Of a stretch of DNA of 64,000 nucleotides, positions 26,425 to 36,271 are shown piece by piece. The stretch is taken from NCBI RefSeq assembly GCF_003025005.1, contig NZ_PVSS01000014.1:1-64000 (forward strand), given 5' to 3'. The notes beneath the pieces were generated by a model, which did not search any database, was not told the DNA's origin, and saw only the letters and a list, made by a program, of their open reading frames with translations. The DNA comes from Brumimicrobium mesophilum. Its GTDB lineage: Bacteria > Bacteroidota > Bacteroidia > Flavobacteriales_D > Crocinitomicaceae. Position numbers and translations under genes: made by a program. Every line of letters starts with the position of its first letter. Positions within the stretch are counted from its first letter, which is position 1.

Positions 26425-27765
26425 TTATTTCTCTTCTCTCCAATTCAACCTGTCTTCAGGACTAAACTGCCAAGGTGCTCCATTGTTTTCAATGTTCGAA
26501 ATCATTCCAGCCAATTCATTTGGCACTTTTGATTCTTCCATCACTAAGTAACGGCGCATATCCATGATAATCGATAAAGGGTCTATATTCACCGGACAAG
26601 ATTCAACGCAGGCGTTACACGAAGTACATGCCCATAACTCTTCCTCGGTGATATAATCATTTAACAAACTTTTCCCATCATCATAGTCTTTTCCATTCTT
26701 CCTTAAACCTTCCCCTTTCTCTTCCAATCGGTCTCTGGTGTCCATCATTATTTTACGAGGAGAAAGCAATTTACCCGTTTGATTTGCCGGGCAACTAGAA
26801 GTACATCTACCACATTCAGTACAAGTGTATGAATCCAATAAATTTTTCCATGTTAAATCTTCAACATCTTTAGCACCAAACCTTTGAACCACTGCATCTT
26901 CATCCCCTTCTTCAGGAACTGCATACGGATCAGCATCTGGGTCCATCATTAATTTCACTTCTTTCATCACAGCCTCCATGTTGTTGAACTGACCTTGAGG
27001 TTTAAGGTTAGAGAAATAAGTATTTGGAAATGCCAATATTATATGGAAATGCTTTGAGAATGGTAAATAGTTTAAAAAAGTAAAAACCATCAATATGTGT
27101 CCCCACCAACCTATTCTTTCTACGATAATTAACGAGGATTCACTCATTCCACCGAATAGAGCTGGACCAACAAATTGAGAAATAGCAAAACCAAATGATT
27201 GATCTCCTAAATTCTCAGCGTGAGAAAGGCCTTGTGAATATAGGACTTCATCCGCCCCATTCATCATAAAAATGAAAGTAACAAGAATCAACTCCATTAC
27301 AAGAATCATGTTTCCATCAATCTTAGGCCATCCTTTCATTTCTTTCATATTGAAACGAGGTATTTTGAGCAAATTTCTTCTGGCCAAAAATATAAATGTA
27401 GCCACAAAAGCTAAAACTGAAAGTACTTCTATAAATGAGATAATGAATGTATAAAAACCACCTAAAGCTTCTCTAAAAACCCTATGTTCTCCAGTTAAAC
27501 CATCAGCGATAATCTCTAACAACTCAATCTGTGTTACAACAAATGCAACATATAGGCAAAGGTGAAGAATAGCCGGAATTGGTTTTTTAAACATTTTTTT
27601 CTGACCTAGCGCTATAAGCGACATAACCTTTAAACGTTCTCCTTTATTATCAGACCGATCCACATCGCGTCCCATTAAAATATTAGTTCGAATTTTATTT
27701 ACATTCATTGCAAAAAATCCAAACCCCAGAAGCAATAAAACTGCGAATATTATAATTGAAATCAT
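26425..27765 (-). CDS. Membrane (Fe-S) protein: NarI-like helices plus 2x[4Fe-4S] domain
   Basis: A 446-residue fusion. About five membrane helices fill residues 1-250, including HLCLYVAFVVTQIELL and WWGHILMVFTFLNYLPFSKHFHII, where the paired His residues look like heme-b ligands of the NarI/DsrM type. The C-terminal part has two ferredoxin motifs, CTECGRCTSSCP and CTSCNACVESCP. Such proteins move electrons between membrane quinone and a cytoplasmic Fe-S partner; here the partner is most likely the CCG protein encoded next. Start at 27765, 17 bp after the MCE gene. Confidence 0.82.
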   Translation of the reverse strand: MISIIIFAVLLLLGFGFFAMNVNKIRTNILMGRDVDRSDNKGERLKVMSLIALGQKKMFKKPIPAILHLCLYVAFVVTQIELLEIIADGLTGEHRVFREALGGFYTFIISFIEVLSVLAFVATFIFLARRNLLKIPRFNMKEMKGWPKIDGNMILVMELILVTFIFMMNGADEVLYSQGLSHAENLGDQSFGFAISQFVGPALFGGMSESSLIIVERIGWWGHILMVFTFLNYLPFSKHFHIILAFPNTYFSNLKPQGQFNNMEAVMKEVKLMMDPDADPYAVPEEGDEDAVVQRFGAKDVEDLTWKNLLDSYTCTECGRCTSSCPANQTGKLLSPRKIMMDTRDRLEEKGEGLRKNGKDYDDGKSLLNDYITEEELWACTSCNACVESCPVNIDPLSIIMDMRRYLVMEESKVPNELAGMISNIENNGAPWQFSPEDRLNWREEK

Positions 27766-27782
27766 AAATTAGTATTTAATGT

Positions 27783-28823
27783 TTATTGAATAGTATCAAG
27801 CAAATTCTTCAATTTAAGCTCTTCATCTTTTGTAATTGGTACACCTTTAGTCTTTGAGCCAAAAACAGAGAAATGGATGTATCGTTCTGGATGAACTTTA
27901 ATGTCGTCAACTAAATTTTGTAAGCGCTCATTCGTTTCATTCAATTCATCATATAATTTCTCATCATTCAATAATTTTCCAAGCGTACCATTTCCTTCAG
28001 AAGCCTCTTCTAATAAACCATTAAGGTTTTTCAGAGTTATTGTTGCCTCACCAATAGCGGATTTAAAATCTACCGTCATCAATGTATCAGAAATTTGAAC
28101 CATATTTCCAACCACTTTCTGAATTTCAGCATTTGTTTCTTGGAAATTTTCTGTAATATTTTCAACATTATCAAAAATACGACCTAATTTGGCTTTTTCA
28201 TCCAATATCATATTGTCGATATTATAAGCCACACGTCCAAATCTAGAAATTGCAATTTTCACTTCGTTTAAACCTTGGTCTAAAGTGTGGGCAGCTGATG
28301 TATCCCAAAATACAGTAATCGAATTCACGATATTATCAATTGAAGTTATTAGGCTTTCCATCTTTCTTTTAATAGGAAGTAACTCTGACTCGATTTGTTC
28401 TGTTATTTCTTGACTTACTGTCCCATCAAGTGTATCACCAATTTCATGATATCCCTTTTCAGCAATAAAGTTTTGCTCGATATGCACTCCAGTACTTAAA
28501 ACACCTGGAACAATTTTAATTCCAGAACCTCTGGCTAAACTAAGCCCTTCAGTGTGTACATTGAATTTCACCAAAACTCTTTTGTTTGGATCAGTAAAAT
28601 TATTAGGGTTAACAAGATCTACAGTTAAAACTTTTCCTACTTCTACCCCATTTAAGGTAACAGATGATGATGGAGTCAATGCTCCAGAAGTTGGGAAATA
28701 GGCGTAATAGACATCATCTCCTCCGAAAAAACTATTTCCTTTGAGGTAATTCACCCCGAAAACCAGTAATGCTGTAGATAATATTACTGCTAAACCTATT
28801 TTAAATTCTTTTGAGACTTTCAA
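27783..28823 (-). CDS. MlaD/MCE-domain protein
   Basis: A 346-residue protein with one N-terminal membrane helix (about residues 7-26), an MCE domain (about 35-115, with VTLNGVEVGKVLTVDL and the GTGVHIEQ-like strand) and a long helical C-terminal region (about 140-320). MCE proteins are periplasmic lipid-transfer tunnels working with an ABC transporter (MlaEF); those genes are not in the window. It sits 67 bp downstream of the amidase gene and upstream of the redox pair on the same strand. Confidence 0.88.
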   Translation of the reverse strand: MKVSKEFKIGLAVILSTALLVFGVNYLKGNSFFGGDDVYYAYFPTSGALTPSSSVTLNGVEVGKVLTVDLVNPNNFTDPNKRVLVKFNVHTEGLSLARGSGIKIVPGVLSTGVHIEQNFIAEKGYHEIGDTLDGTVSQEITEQIESELLPIKRKMESLITSIDNIVNSITVFWDTSAAHTLDQGLNEVKIAISRFGRVAYNIDNMILDEKAKLGRIFDNVENITENFQETNAEIQKVVGNMVQISDTLMTVDFKSAIGEATITLKNLNGLLEEASEGNGTLGKLLNDEKLYDELNETNERLQNLVDDIKVHPERYIHFSVFGSKTKGVPITKDEELKLKNLLDTIQ

Positions 28824-28890
28824 TACTTATGATTTTGTGCTAAAATAAAGAGAATAAATTAATAATTACAGTACTAAAGTAATAGAAATT

Positions 28891-30039
28891 CTACTGCTTT
28901 GCCAATTTTATGGCTTCAGCAATTGGAATTCTTTCGCCATTTTTGAATCCAACGACAAATGCGTGTTTAAATCCTAAATTTTGCATTTCTACTTTATACT
29001 TGTTTGCAGTATCAAAATCATTCTCAAACAATCCAGCTGTATATTTGTACAACCCATCTTGTTTATACTCTTTAACTGCCACATTATTAAATCGTTTGTG
29101 ATTCACAGAAAGTGGTTCTCGTGAAGTCTCTACTTGAACTTTAAAATAAACCTTATCTTTTTCTTCTTTAAAAACAACCTTTTCACCGGCATCGTTTTCC
29201 TTTATATCTTTGATTGAAGCTTCAAATCCTTCTCCATTTTCTACCAAAGTATTAACACCTTCTATTTCAGAAACATACTCTTGAAAAGCTTTAAAAATAA
29301 CATTGGCCATTTTAATTTGATTCACAGGATCATTTAAAAACTTTTCTTCAGAGGAATTAGTTAAAAATCCAGTTTCAATTAATACACTTGGCATTGTTGT
29401 TTTATACAATACAATGAATCCAGCTTGCTTAACTCCTCTATCACGTCGGTCAATCCCTCTAAATTGTGCTTGAATTTTAGAAGCTAAATTTATACTTTGA
29501 TTCAAAAAAACACTTAATTGCAATTGTCTGGCAATAATGGCATCAGGTGTTAATTCGAAATCTTTGTACTTCTCTTCGCTATTTTCTTCAAAAAGAATTG
29601 TGCTATTTTCACGTTCCGCTACCTGTTGTTGACTTTCAGACCTATGCAAACCTAAGACATAAGTCTCTGTTCCATATGCGGCAGATCCAGCTGCATTAGC
29701 ATGTATAGAAATAAATACATCTGCGTTTTTTTCATTGGCGATTTTTGCACGTTGATCCAATTCGACAAATTCATCTGAATCTCGTGTAAATATCACGTTA
29801 ATATCAGGATACTTGCTTTTAATGTATTCACCAAGCTTCAAACCAATTGCTAGAACAACAGTTTTTTCATTGGTAATTCCACCATGACAACCTGGATCTT
29901 TTCCTCCGTGTCCAGGATCAATAACCACGGTTTTTATCCCACTAGACAACACGTCATCAAGATTTCCTTGGGCGAACATTGGATGAACTGACCAAAGAAG
30001 CGTAAATAATACTATTGTTTTAAATATTTTTGACCACAC
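28891..30039 (-). CDS. N-acetylmuramoyl-L-alanine amidase with SPOR-like C-terminus
   Basis: An exported zinc amidase (Amidase_3) that cuts the bond between MurNAc and the stem peptide. The GTG start at 30039 is needed to include the signal peptide (MWSKIFKTIVLFTLLWSVHPMFAQ). Zinc ligands are H44 in DPGHGG, E58 and H113 in SIHANAAG, and the catalytic Glu lies in VLIETGFLTN. Residues about 295-382 look like a SPOR-type domain that would bring it to denuded glycan at the septum. It is the first gene of the reverse operon and divergent from lptD. Confidence 0.9.
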   Translation of the reverse strand: MWSKIFKTIVLFTLLWSVHPMFAQGNLDDVLSSGIKTVVIDPGHGGKDPGCHGGITNEKTVVLAIGLKLGEYIKSKYPDINVIFTRDSDEFVELDQRAKIANEKNADVFISIHANAAGSAAYGTETYVLGLHRSESQQQVAERENSTILFEENSEEKYKDFELTPDAIIARQLQLSVFLNQSINLASKIQAQFRGIDRRDRGVKQAGFIVLYKTTMPSVLIETGFLTNSSEEKFLNDPVNQIKMANVIFKAFQEYVSEIEGVNTLVENGEGFEASIKDIKENDAGEKVVFKEEKDKVYFKVQVETSREPLSVNHKRFNNVAVKEYKQDGLYKYTAGLFENDFDTANKYKVEMQNLGFKHAFVVGFKNGERIPIAEAIKLAKQ

Positions 30040-30054
30040 AACAATGTAATTTTT

Positions 30055-30063
30055 TAGATTTGC
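30055..30063 (+). promoter_or_regulatory. Promoter of lptD (-7 TAgaTTTGC, -33 TTTG)
   Basis: TAGATTTGC matches the -7 consensus exactly, and a TTTG at 30029-30032 lies 22 bp upstream, close to the usual spacing. The distance to the TTG start at 30106 is 42 bp. Confidence 0.5.
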
Positions 30064-30105
30064 ATCCGTTAAGTTTATCTATACATACAAATTTACAAGT
30101 TACTA

Positions 30106-32655
30106 TTGAGCAAAAAATATTCCATAAGGCATTTTTTCGTCGTTGGATTGTTAATAATTCTATTAGCTCCTTCTTTTTATGCCCAAGATTCTCTTCGAAC
30201 TGAAGATAAAAAACGCATCTATAAAACCAAAGATGTGTTAGACTCTCGTGTGTCCTATTCATGTACAGACTCAATTGTTGCAAATTTAAAAACCAATAAG
30301 ATTTCAATTTACGGTGATGCTCGAATAGAATATGAAGGCATTGTAATGACCGCTGATTTAATTGAATTAGATACTGATAAAAGTGAAATTTATGCGATAT
30401 ACACGCTTGATGAAGAGGGTAATCGTGTTGGAATTCCAAAATTTGAAGAAGGAACTCAATCATTTACCGCTGCAACAATGCGTTATAATTTTAAATCCGA
30501 AAAAGGATTTATTGAAGAATTAAAGACCAAACAAGAAGAAATGTACCTCCAAATGGGAGTGGCAAAACGTCAAAAAAATGAACAAGTCCATTTCATTAAA
30601 GGTAAATTTACGACTTGTGAGTTAGACGATCCACATTTTCATTTTCAACTTTCTAAAGCCGTCATGGTTCCTAATAAAAGAATTGCCACAGGACCGGTTA
30701 ATTTATGGGTGAAAGGAATTCCAACTCCACTCGGTTTGCCTTTCAGTATGATTCCAACAAAAAGTCAAGAAGAAGAACAAAATGGTTTTATATTTCCAAT
30801 GTTTACTCCAGTTTCGCAATATGGTTTTGGATTTCAAAATTTAGGATACTATTTTCCCTTGAAAGGATCAGATCTTATTCAAACTACTCTATATGGAACT
30901 TTATATTCGAGAGGAACATTCGAAGTAAGAAATCAAACGGATTATAAAAAGCGATACAAATTTCAAGGAAATTTCAATCTTCAGTACAGTAGCTTTAGAC
31001 AATCATTTCCAATAGATACAGTCCGAAATCAAAAAATTGTCGTTCAATGGAGGCACCAACAAGAGGCAAAAGCAAATCCTTTTTGGCGATTTAATTCAAA
31101 TGTTAACTTTCAATCAGATAATTCAGGAAAAACAGATTTAGATCCTCTTAGTCAACAATACTTTCAGAATAATTTCAATTCTGACATCAACTTAATTCGA
31201 AGTTTTCCCAGCAAACCAGTTACAATTGGTTTAAAGGCAGCATTAAAACAAAACTCTGCATCTCAAAACATTGATGTTGACCTACCAACATTAAATGTTA
31301 ATGTGAACCGTTTTTTCCCTTTTAAGGGATTAAGAAAAAGTGCAATTGGAGATGAAAAATTCTATGAAAAGATAGGTTTCACCTATGCCTTAGAAGCAAA
31401 AAACACAGCCCTATTTGGAGATAGTTTATTAACAGATAAACGATTTGACTTAATCCAAAATACTTTTCAGAATGGAATTCAACACAATTTTGGTTCAAGC
31501 TATCCCTTAAAACTATTCAACCAAGTTGTAACACTTAACACCACAGCGCAATACAATTTAAGAATGAATTTTCAATCAATCGATAAACGATATATAGATT
31601 CATCCAATTTGATTATTAATGATACATTGTCTGGACTAGGACTTTCACATGATGCCGCTTTTGCTACTGAGCTTTCTACAAATTTATATGCATATTACAG
31701 TTTCATTGGAAATAGTGGAATGAAAATGCGTCATGTAATAACTCCGCGTATTTCCTTTCGCTACCAACCGAATATTAGCTCATATAAAGCCGAATATTTA
31801 GGTCCAGAAAAAGAATCTGTTTATTACTCTCCTTATGAAAATAGTGTTTACAGGGAAAGTTTTGGGAGAGATGTTGGAGTTATAAGTTATTCTTTAAATA
31901 ATACTTTCGAATTAAAACACCGCAATAAAAACGATACAATTGAAGATGAGTTTACGAAAACGAGAATCATAGATGCATTTGGAATAAGTGGAAATTATGA
32001 TTTCTTTAAAGACTCCTTAAAATTATCAGATATTAAATTCGACTTGAGAATTGCACCTATTAAAGGATTGAGTATTGTATCAGGGGCCTCATTTTCTCCT
32101 TATGCATGGGACGATAACGAAATTTCTTACGATGAGTTTGCTATCGACAACGGACAAGGTTTAGCGCGATTAACCAGAGCAAACATTTCAACAACATACA
32201 CGTTCACAGCCGATGAATCGAGGGATGAAATAAATAAAACCCAAGAATTAATGGGAGATCATTGGGGTGCAGATTTTCAATATTATGCATTGAATCCACA
32301 TGAAGTTATTAATTTTGAGATTCCTTGGAAAATAAACTTAACCCACACTTTCTTTCTTGATTTAAACACCTCCAATCCAGAAGAACGCTACAGCCAAAAT
32401 CAAAATATTGTTGTATCAGGAGATGTCAGTTTTACAGAAAGATGGAAGTTAGGTCTAAACTCAAGTTACGATTTAAAAATGCAGGAATTAACCCAAACAA
32501 GATTATCATTAAGTAGAGACATGCATTGCTGGCAACTTTCCTTCTTTTGGACTCCAATTGGAGGACAACAAAGCTTCTTAGTTCGTTTTAACGCTACTTC
32601 GGCCCTATTCCAAAGTGCTAAATTGGAATTGCGTAAACCACCGGAATTTCTTTGA
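30106..32655 (+). CDS. lptD: LPS-assembly protein LptD-like (OstA family)
   Basis: LptD is the outer-membrane barrel that, with LptE, inserts lipopolysaccharide in the outer leaflet. The 849-residue protein has a signal peptide (about 1-28, ending FYAQ), an OstA-like beta-jellyroll with the KISIYGDARIEYEGIVMTADLIE stretch, and a large C-terminal barrel (about 200-849). No ATG precedes the signal peptide in frame, so a TTG start at 30106 is preferred. It pairs divergently with the amidase-MCE operon. Confidence 0.85.
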   Translation: MSKKYSIRHFFVVGLLIILLAPSFYAQDSLRTEDKKRIYKTKDVLDSRVSYSCTDSIVANLKTNKISIYGDARIEYEGIVMTADLIELDTDKSEIYAIYTLDEEGNRVGIPKFEEGTQSFTAATMRYNFKSEKGFIEELKTKQEEMYLQMGVAKRQKNEQVHFIKGKFTTCELDDPHFHFQLSKAVMVPNKRIATGPVNLWVKGIPTPLGLPFSMIPTKSQEEEQNGFIFPMFTPVSQYGFGFQNLGYYFPLKGSDLIQTTLYGTLYSRGTFEVRNQTDYKKRYKFQGNFNLQYSSFRQSFPIDTVRNQKIVVQWRHQQEAKANPFWRFNSNVNFQSDNSGKTDLDPLSQQYFQNNFNSDINLIRSFPSKPVTIGLKAALKQNSASQNIDVDLPTLNVNVNRFFPFKGLRKSAIGDEKFYEKIGFTYALEAKNTALFGDSLLTDKRFDLIQNTFQNGIQHNFGSSYPLKLFNQVVTLNTTAQYNLRMNFQSIDKRYIDSSNLIINDTLSGLGLSHDAAFATELSTNLYAYYSFIGNSGMKMRHVITPRISFRYQPNISSYKAEYLGPEKESVYYSPYENSVYRESFGRDVGVISYSLNNTFELKHRNKNDTIEDEFTKTRIIDAFGISGNYDFFKDSLKLSDIKFDLRIAPIKGLSIVSGASFSPYAWDDNEISYDEFAIDNGQGLARLTRANISTTYTFTADESRDEINKTQELMGDHWGADFQYYALNPHEVINFEIPWKINLTHTFFLDLNTSNPEERYSQNQNIVVSGDVSFTERWKLGLNSSYDLKMQELTQTRLSLSRDMHCWQLSFFWTPIGGQQSFLVRFNATSALFQSAKLELRKPPEFL

Positions 32656-32772
32656 TAATGGTTAATTCTCTTTCGGATTTGACGTTCGAGGAATTATTGG
32701 CAGTTAAACAAACAATTGAAAGTTCACATTACCTTTCATCTACTTTCCATATGCGAACAAAGCCGTTGTAAA

Positions 32773-32807
32773 TTTGTTTTATAGATACCTTTAGGAATAT
32801 AAATTTG
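32773..32807 (+). promoter_or_regulatory. Possible promoter upstream of the YqgE gene
   Basis: TTTG (32773-32776) and TAAATTTG (32800-32807) fit the Bacteroidota -33/-7 pair with a 23-bp spacer, slightly long. The leader would be about 125 bp. Confidence 0.3.
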
Positions 32808-32938
32808 ACCAAAATATTAAAGAGTTAATTAGAGCTGCTATTTTTATTACTTATTTTTAAATTTAGTTAATATTTACTATTTCTGTTAAAGAAGATTTTA
32901 TATATTGAAAAAAATTAAAAGTTCAACACATAGAAACC

Positions 32939-33520
32939 ATGGCTATCGACTTATCATTCGAAAACAAAAGAAAACCACGCAAAGGACGCGTTCTAATTTC
33001 TGACCCATTTTCTAAAGACGATTATTTTGGTCGTTCGGTGGTGTACATGTGCGATTATAATAGTGAAGGAACTTTTGGATTTGTTTTAACCAACTATTTA
33101 GATCTTGATCTATCTGAAGTTGCTAAAAATTTCCCTGATGTTGGTGCTAACATTAGTATTGGCGGACCTGTTCAAACAGAAAACATTTTCTTTATTCATA
33201 CATTAGGTGATCAGTTACCTGGTAGTATTGAAGTAGATGATGGGATCTATATTGGTGGAGATTATGACCTTTTATCGAAACAATTGAAAGAGGGAAAAGC
33301 TGATCCTTCTAAAGTTCGTTTCTTTTTAGGTTACTCTGGATGGGACGCAGGTCAATTAGAAGAAGAAATTAATCAAAATAATTGGATTGTAGCACCAGTT
33401 TTAAATCCATTAGAAATTATGGACACTTCAATTAATGACATCTGGCAAAGATTCATGAAAAGAGAAGGGAAAAAGTATGATATATTGTCTAGAGCTCCTT
33501 TGGATTTTAATGACAATTAA
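32939..33520 (+). CDS. YqgE/AlgH family protein
   Basis: A 193-residue cytoplasmic protein of the YqgE/AlgH (UPF0301) fold. Signature segments are RGRVLISDPFSKDDYFGRSVVYMC near the N-terminus, GTFGFVLTNYL, ISIGGPVQTENIFFIH and FFLGYSGWDAGQLEEEI. AlgH was first named for alginate regulation, but its biochemical role is not settled. Monocistronic by position; the 283 bp before it contains only the possible promoter noted separately. Confidence 0.93.
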   Translation: MAIDLSFENKRKPRKGRVLISDPFSKDDYFGRSVVYMCDYNSEGTFGFVLTNYLDLDLSEVAKNFPDVGANISIGGPVQTENIFFIHTLGDQLPGSIEVDDGIYIGGDYDLLSKQLKEGKADPSKVRFFLGYSGWDAGQLEEEINQNNWIVAPVLNPLEIMDTSINDIWQRFMKREGKKYDILSRAPLDFNDN

Positions 33521-33612
33521 GATAAAAGTATTGAATAGGGAGTACAACGTAGTATGAACGAAGTACTCAAAACTCTAGCCGACCTACTCAAGACTTTAAA
33601 CTCAATACTGAT

Positions 33613-34398
33613 TTAATATAACGCCATCAACAGACCGAGTGTTTCTGATGTCTCTACTTTTGTAGCTATACCATAAGAACTTTTCACTGACATATCTTTT
33701 CCAACATTAAGTTTCAAATCATCCAATCTCTTTACTTCATCATTTCTTCCTATTGGGGATTGAACCTCCATCATTTCCTCAAGAAAAACATCCTCGGTTT
33801 GAAGGTTATTCTCCATTTGAATTACCTGAGGATTATGTTCATTTGTTGAAGTAGGTATGTCGAAAGAACTTTCTTCCATCTTTACTTTCAATTCATTTTC
33901 CAAATCTTCACCCACCTCTTCCACTTTATTATCCGATTGTGAATTTGATTTTTCTTTAGAAGAAGTGTGTTTTACTTTATCCAAAACTTCAAGCTTTTCA
34001 ATTTTTAGTTGACTTTCATTCATAGCATATTGCGCTTTTTCATCTTGCCATAAAAATGGGATTATTAGCAATATTACTAACGCAACCATTGCCAGTTGAA
34101 ATGCGGGCTTCTTGAAAAAAGATGTCTCACTTGGAAAGAAGAAGACTGAGAATTTATTCCAAATCGATTCATTTTTCTTGCCATGTTTTGCCGCGAAACG
34201 ATCTTTCAGTCTATTCTTCACCTCTGGCGACAAATTAGCTTGTTTACCTTGACTCAAGGTTGACACAGCTTGAAAAGTTCGTTTTAATGCATCAAACTCT
34301 TCTTCATTTTCAGCCCAGTCTTTGATCAACGACCTTTCTGTTTGAGTCAATTCAAAATATCTTTTCTCTGTAATTATATTTTTTATCAAATCTTCCAT
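33613..34398 (-). CDS. Putative anti-sigma factor (single-pass membrane protein)
   Basis: A 261-residue protein encoded 1 bp after the ECF sigma gene. An N-terminal helical part of about 90 residues (MEDLIKNIITEKRYFELTQ...) would be cytoplasmic, one membrane helix follows (about residues 97-114, LAMVALVILLIIPFLW), and the rest is a polar, Glu/Ser-rich periplasmic tail. Topology and position fit an anti-sigma factor, although no zinc-binding HxxxCxxC is present. An alternative start 12 bp upstream (MKNKMEDL) would overlap the sigma gene. Confidence 0.65.
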   Translation of the reverse strand: MEDLIKNIITEKRYFELTQTERSLIKDWAENEEEFDALKRTFQAVSTLSQGKQANLSPEVKNRLKDRFAAKHGKKNESIWNKFSVFFFPSETSFFKKPAFQLAMVALVILLIIPFLWQDEKAQYAMNESQLKIEKLEVLDKVKHTSSKEKSNSQSDNKVEEVGEDLENELKVKMEESSFDIPTSTNEHNPQVIQMENNLQTEDVFLEEMMEVQSPIGRNDEVKRLDDLKLNVGKDMSVKSSYGIATKVETSETLGLLMALY

Positions 34399-34399
34399 C

Positions 34400-34990
34400 T
34401 TATTCTTCATTAATAGGATTATACATCTGCAAAGCTCCAGCGATTTTCTTAGTTGCATAAAATAAGCGCGACTTTACAGTTCCTTCATTGATATCCATTA
34501 TTTCTGCAACTTCTTTAACCGACAAACCATCTATATGGCGCATCACAAAAACTTCTCGGTGTTTATCTTCTAGTTTATACATTGCTTTTTCTAAATCCGA
34601 ACTAAAGTTCTTTTCATTCAACTGTTCTTCTATCGGCTGATTATTCCCAGCAACCTGCAAATCAGATGAAATACCATTATTTGTATTGGAGCGAACAGCC
34701 ATTTTTTTGTATTCATTAATACACATATTATTGGCAACAGAATAAATCCAAGTTTTAAAACTTCTCGAAGGATCAAAAAGTTCTGGACGATCTATCAACT
34801 TAGCAAATAAATCATGCATGAAGTCTTCTCCTTTTTCTTTATCATGCTTCAGTTTTCGAGTAAAATAATAGGCCAACTTTGAACCATAGCGTTGATAGAC
34901 CTCGTCAAAAGCGCGTTCATCACCTTTGCCCATTAGTCTAACCAATTGCTCATCAGTTTGTTTTCTATAGTTAACTCTAAATATTCCCAT
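34400..34990 (-). CDS. ECF RNA polymerase sigma factor
   Basis: A 196-residue sigma70-family ECF factor. Region 2 is seen as AFDEVYQRYGSKLAYYFTRKL...GEDFMHDLFAKLIDRP...FKTWIYSVANNMCINEYKK; region 4 as LEDKHREVFVMRHIDGLSVKEVAEIMDINEGTVKSRLFYATKKI. It lies between the 376-residue unknown gene (1 bp upstream) and the putative anti-sigma gene, so the three probably form one transcript. Target promoters are not identifiable. Confidence 0.92.
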   Translation of the reverse strand: MGIFRVNYRKQTDEQLVRLMGKGDERAFDEVYQRYGSKLAYYFTRKLKHDKEKGEDFMHDLFAKLIDRPELFDPSRSFKTWIYSVANNMCINEYKKMAVRSNTNNGISSDLQVAGNNQPIEEQLNEKNFSSDLEKAMYKLEDKHREVFVMRHIDGLSVKEVAEIMDINEGTVKSRLFYATKKIAGALQMYNPINEE

Positions 34991-34991
34991 T

Positions 34992-36122
34992 CTATTTTTT
35001 CAAGAGCGCTTTGACTTGATTTATTTTATTCGATTTTTGTCCAATTAATATTATCAATTTTTCTAATTCCTGCATATCTTCAACATTTTTTAAGTCACTT
35101 CTGAAGATGTAATCATTTCTTACTGAAAATAAATACGGAAGGTAATTTGCTAAAATCTGTCCATCTTTAGCCTGGGCTACATGATTCAAAATTTCGTTTT
35201 TTAGAGTATTTTCATAATAATTCAAATTATAATAAACATCATTCTTCCTGTCAAAAGAGAAGCCCAAACCTACTGTATTGATCTGCTTACCATTTTTCAA
35301 ATAAGGTTGAGGAACAGATCCTGCAACAATAATATTTTTAGTAGAGTTCATTTGAATAAAAATTTTAAAAAACTCCGTATCTACCATCTCGCGTTTAGGT
35401 ATTTTAAACCCTTTCGATTGCAATCGGTTTCTATACTCCTTACTTTGTAGATGATCTAAACTTATAATTTCCACATCATTTCTAACATTATTTATTTTTT
35501 GTTGAATTAGCATTGGGTAAGTATCAGATTCTCCATGACTTAACACAACTGAATTAGTAGGAAGAGATTTAAGTACGTTTGTCGCGTAAACATCTAAATC
35601 AGAGGAAAAAACACGTTGAGAATTTAGGCGTCTTAAGTATTTAACTAGGTCTTTCTCATTGTTCATTATATAAGAATATGCACTAAACTCTTTCAAAAGA
35701 GCGGCATCATTTGGGTTTATTTTCTCTGCTTTCTTTAAACTCTCAACACGCGAGAAATCATAATTACCAACCTGATAATTCAATAAATGATATTCAAAAC
35801 TATTAGCATTCAATCTCTTCACTTCTTTTAATTGAATCTCCAATTGTTTCTGTTGTTTATCTGTAGGTGTTTTACTTGTTGTAGATAATGATAAAACTCT
35901 CAAATCCGTTTGTAAAGTATTTACATTACTCAAAAAAACTTCTCTTTGAGAAGCGAAAGGTTTTGCCTTTATTGATTCAGTTTCAACTTCTTCTAATTCT
36001 TGAATTATTTTGTTTGACTTCTTTTCCACCTCGATAGAATTATTCTGATTTCTAGTTGGTGTTTCCACCTGAGCAACGGAAACCAGTGAAAAAAAGACGA
36101 ATAAAAGGAGTATTTTATACAT
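34992..36122 (-). CDS. Exported protein of unknown function in the sigma/anti-sigma operon
   Basis: A 376-residue protein with a signal peptide (MYKILLLFVFFSLVSVAQ) and mostly helical, TPR-like middle part (about 75-185). Residues about 190-250 (NSVVLSHGESDTYPMLIQQ, VEIISLDHLQSKEY) resemble the domain that ends DUF2723 O-mannosyltransferase-like proteins, where a GDNDTYP motif is usual. No catalytic function is evident. Its stop lies one base before the sigma gene, which suggests it feeds a periplasmic signal to that pair, but this is inference. Confidence 0.7.
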   Translation of the reverse strand: MYKILLLFVFFSLVSVAQVETPTRNQNNSIEVEKKSNKIIQELEEVETESIKAKPFASQREVFLSNVNTLQTDLRVLSLSTTSKTPTDKQQKQLEIQLKEVKRLNANSFEYHLLNYQVGNYDFSRVESLKKAEKINPNDAALLKEFSAYSYIMNNEKDLVKYLRRLNSQRVFSSDLDVYATNVLKSLPTNSVVLSHGESDTYPMLIQQKINNVRNDVEIISLDHLQSKEYRNRLQSKGFKIPKREMVDTEFFKIFIQMNSTKNIIVAGSVPQPYLKNGKQINTVGLGFSFDRKNDVYYNLNYYENTLKNEILNHVAQAKDGQILANYLPYLFSVRNDYIFRSDLKNVEDMQELEKLIILIGQKSNKINQVKALLKK

Positions 36123-36271
36123 AATGATGCTTATTTTTATAACTGTACATCTTTGTTTAAGATTGGTTCAAATAAATAATTCATTACGAATTATTCAAAC
36201 ACGAATTTAGTGAATAAGGTACCAATTGCTGCGGGATTACAATATAAAATTAGCCCTAATTGAAAAAGAGC

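Noticed and set aside
30020-30463. 147-codon reverse frame across the lptD start
   Set aside because: Antisense to the lptD signal peptide and N-terminal domain, with no recognisable protein features.
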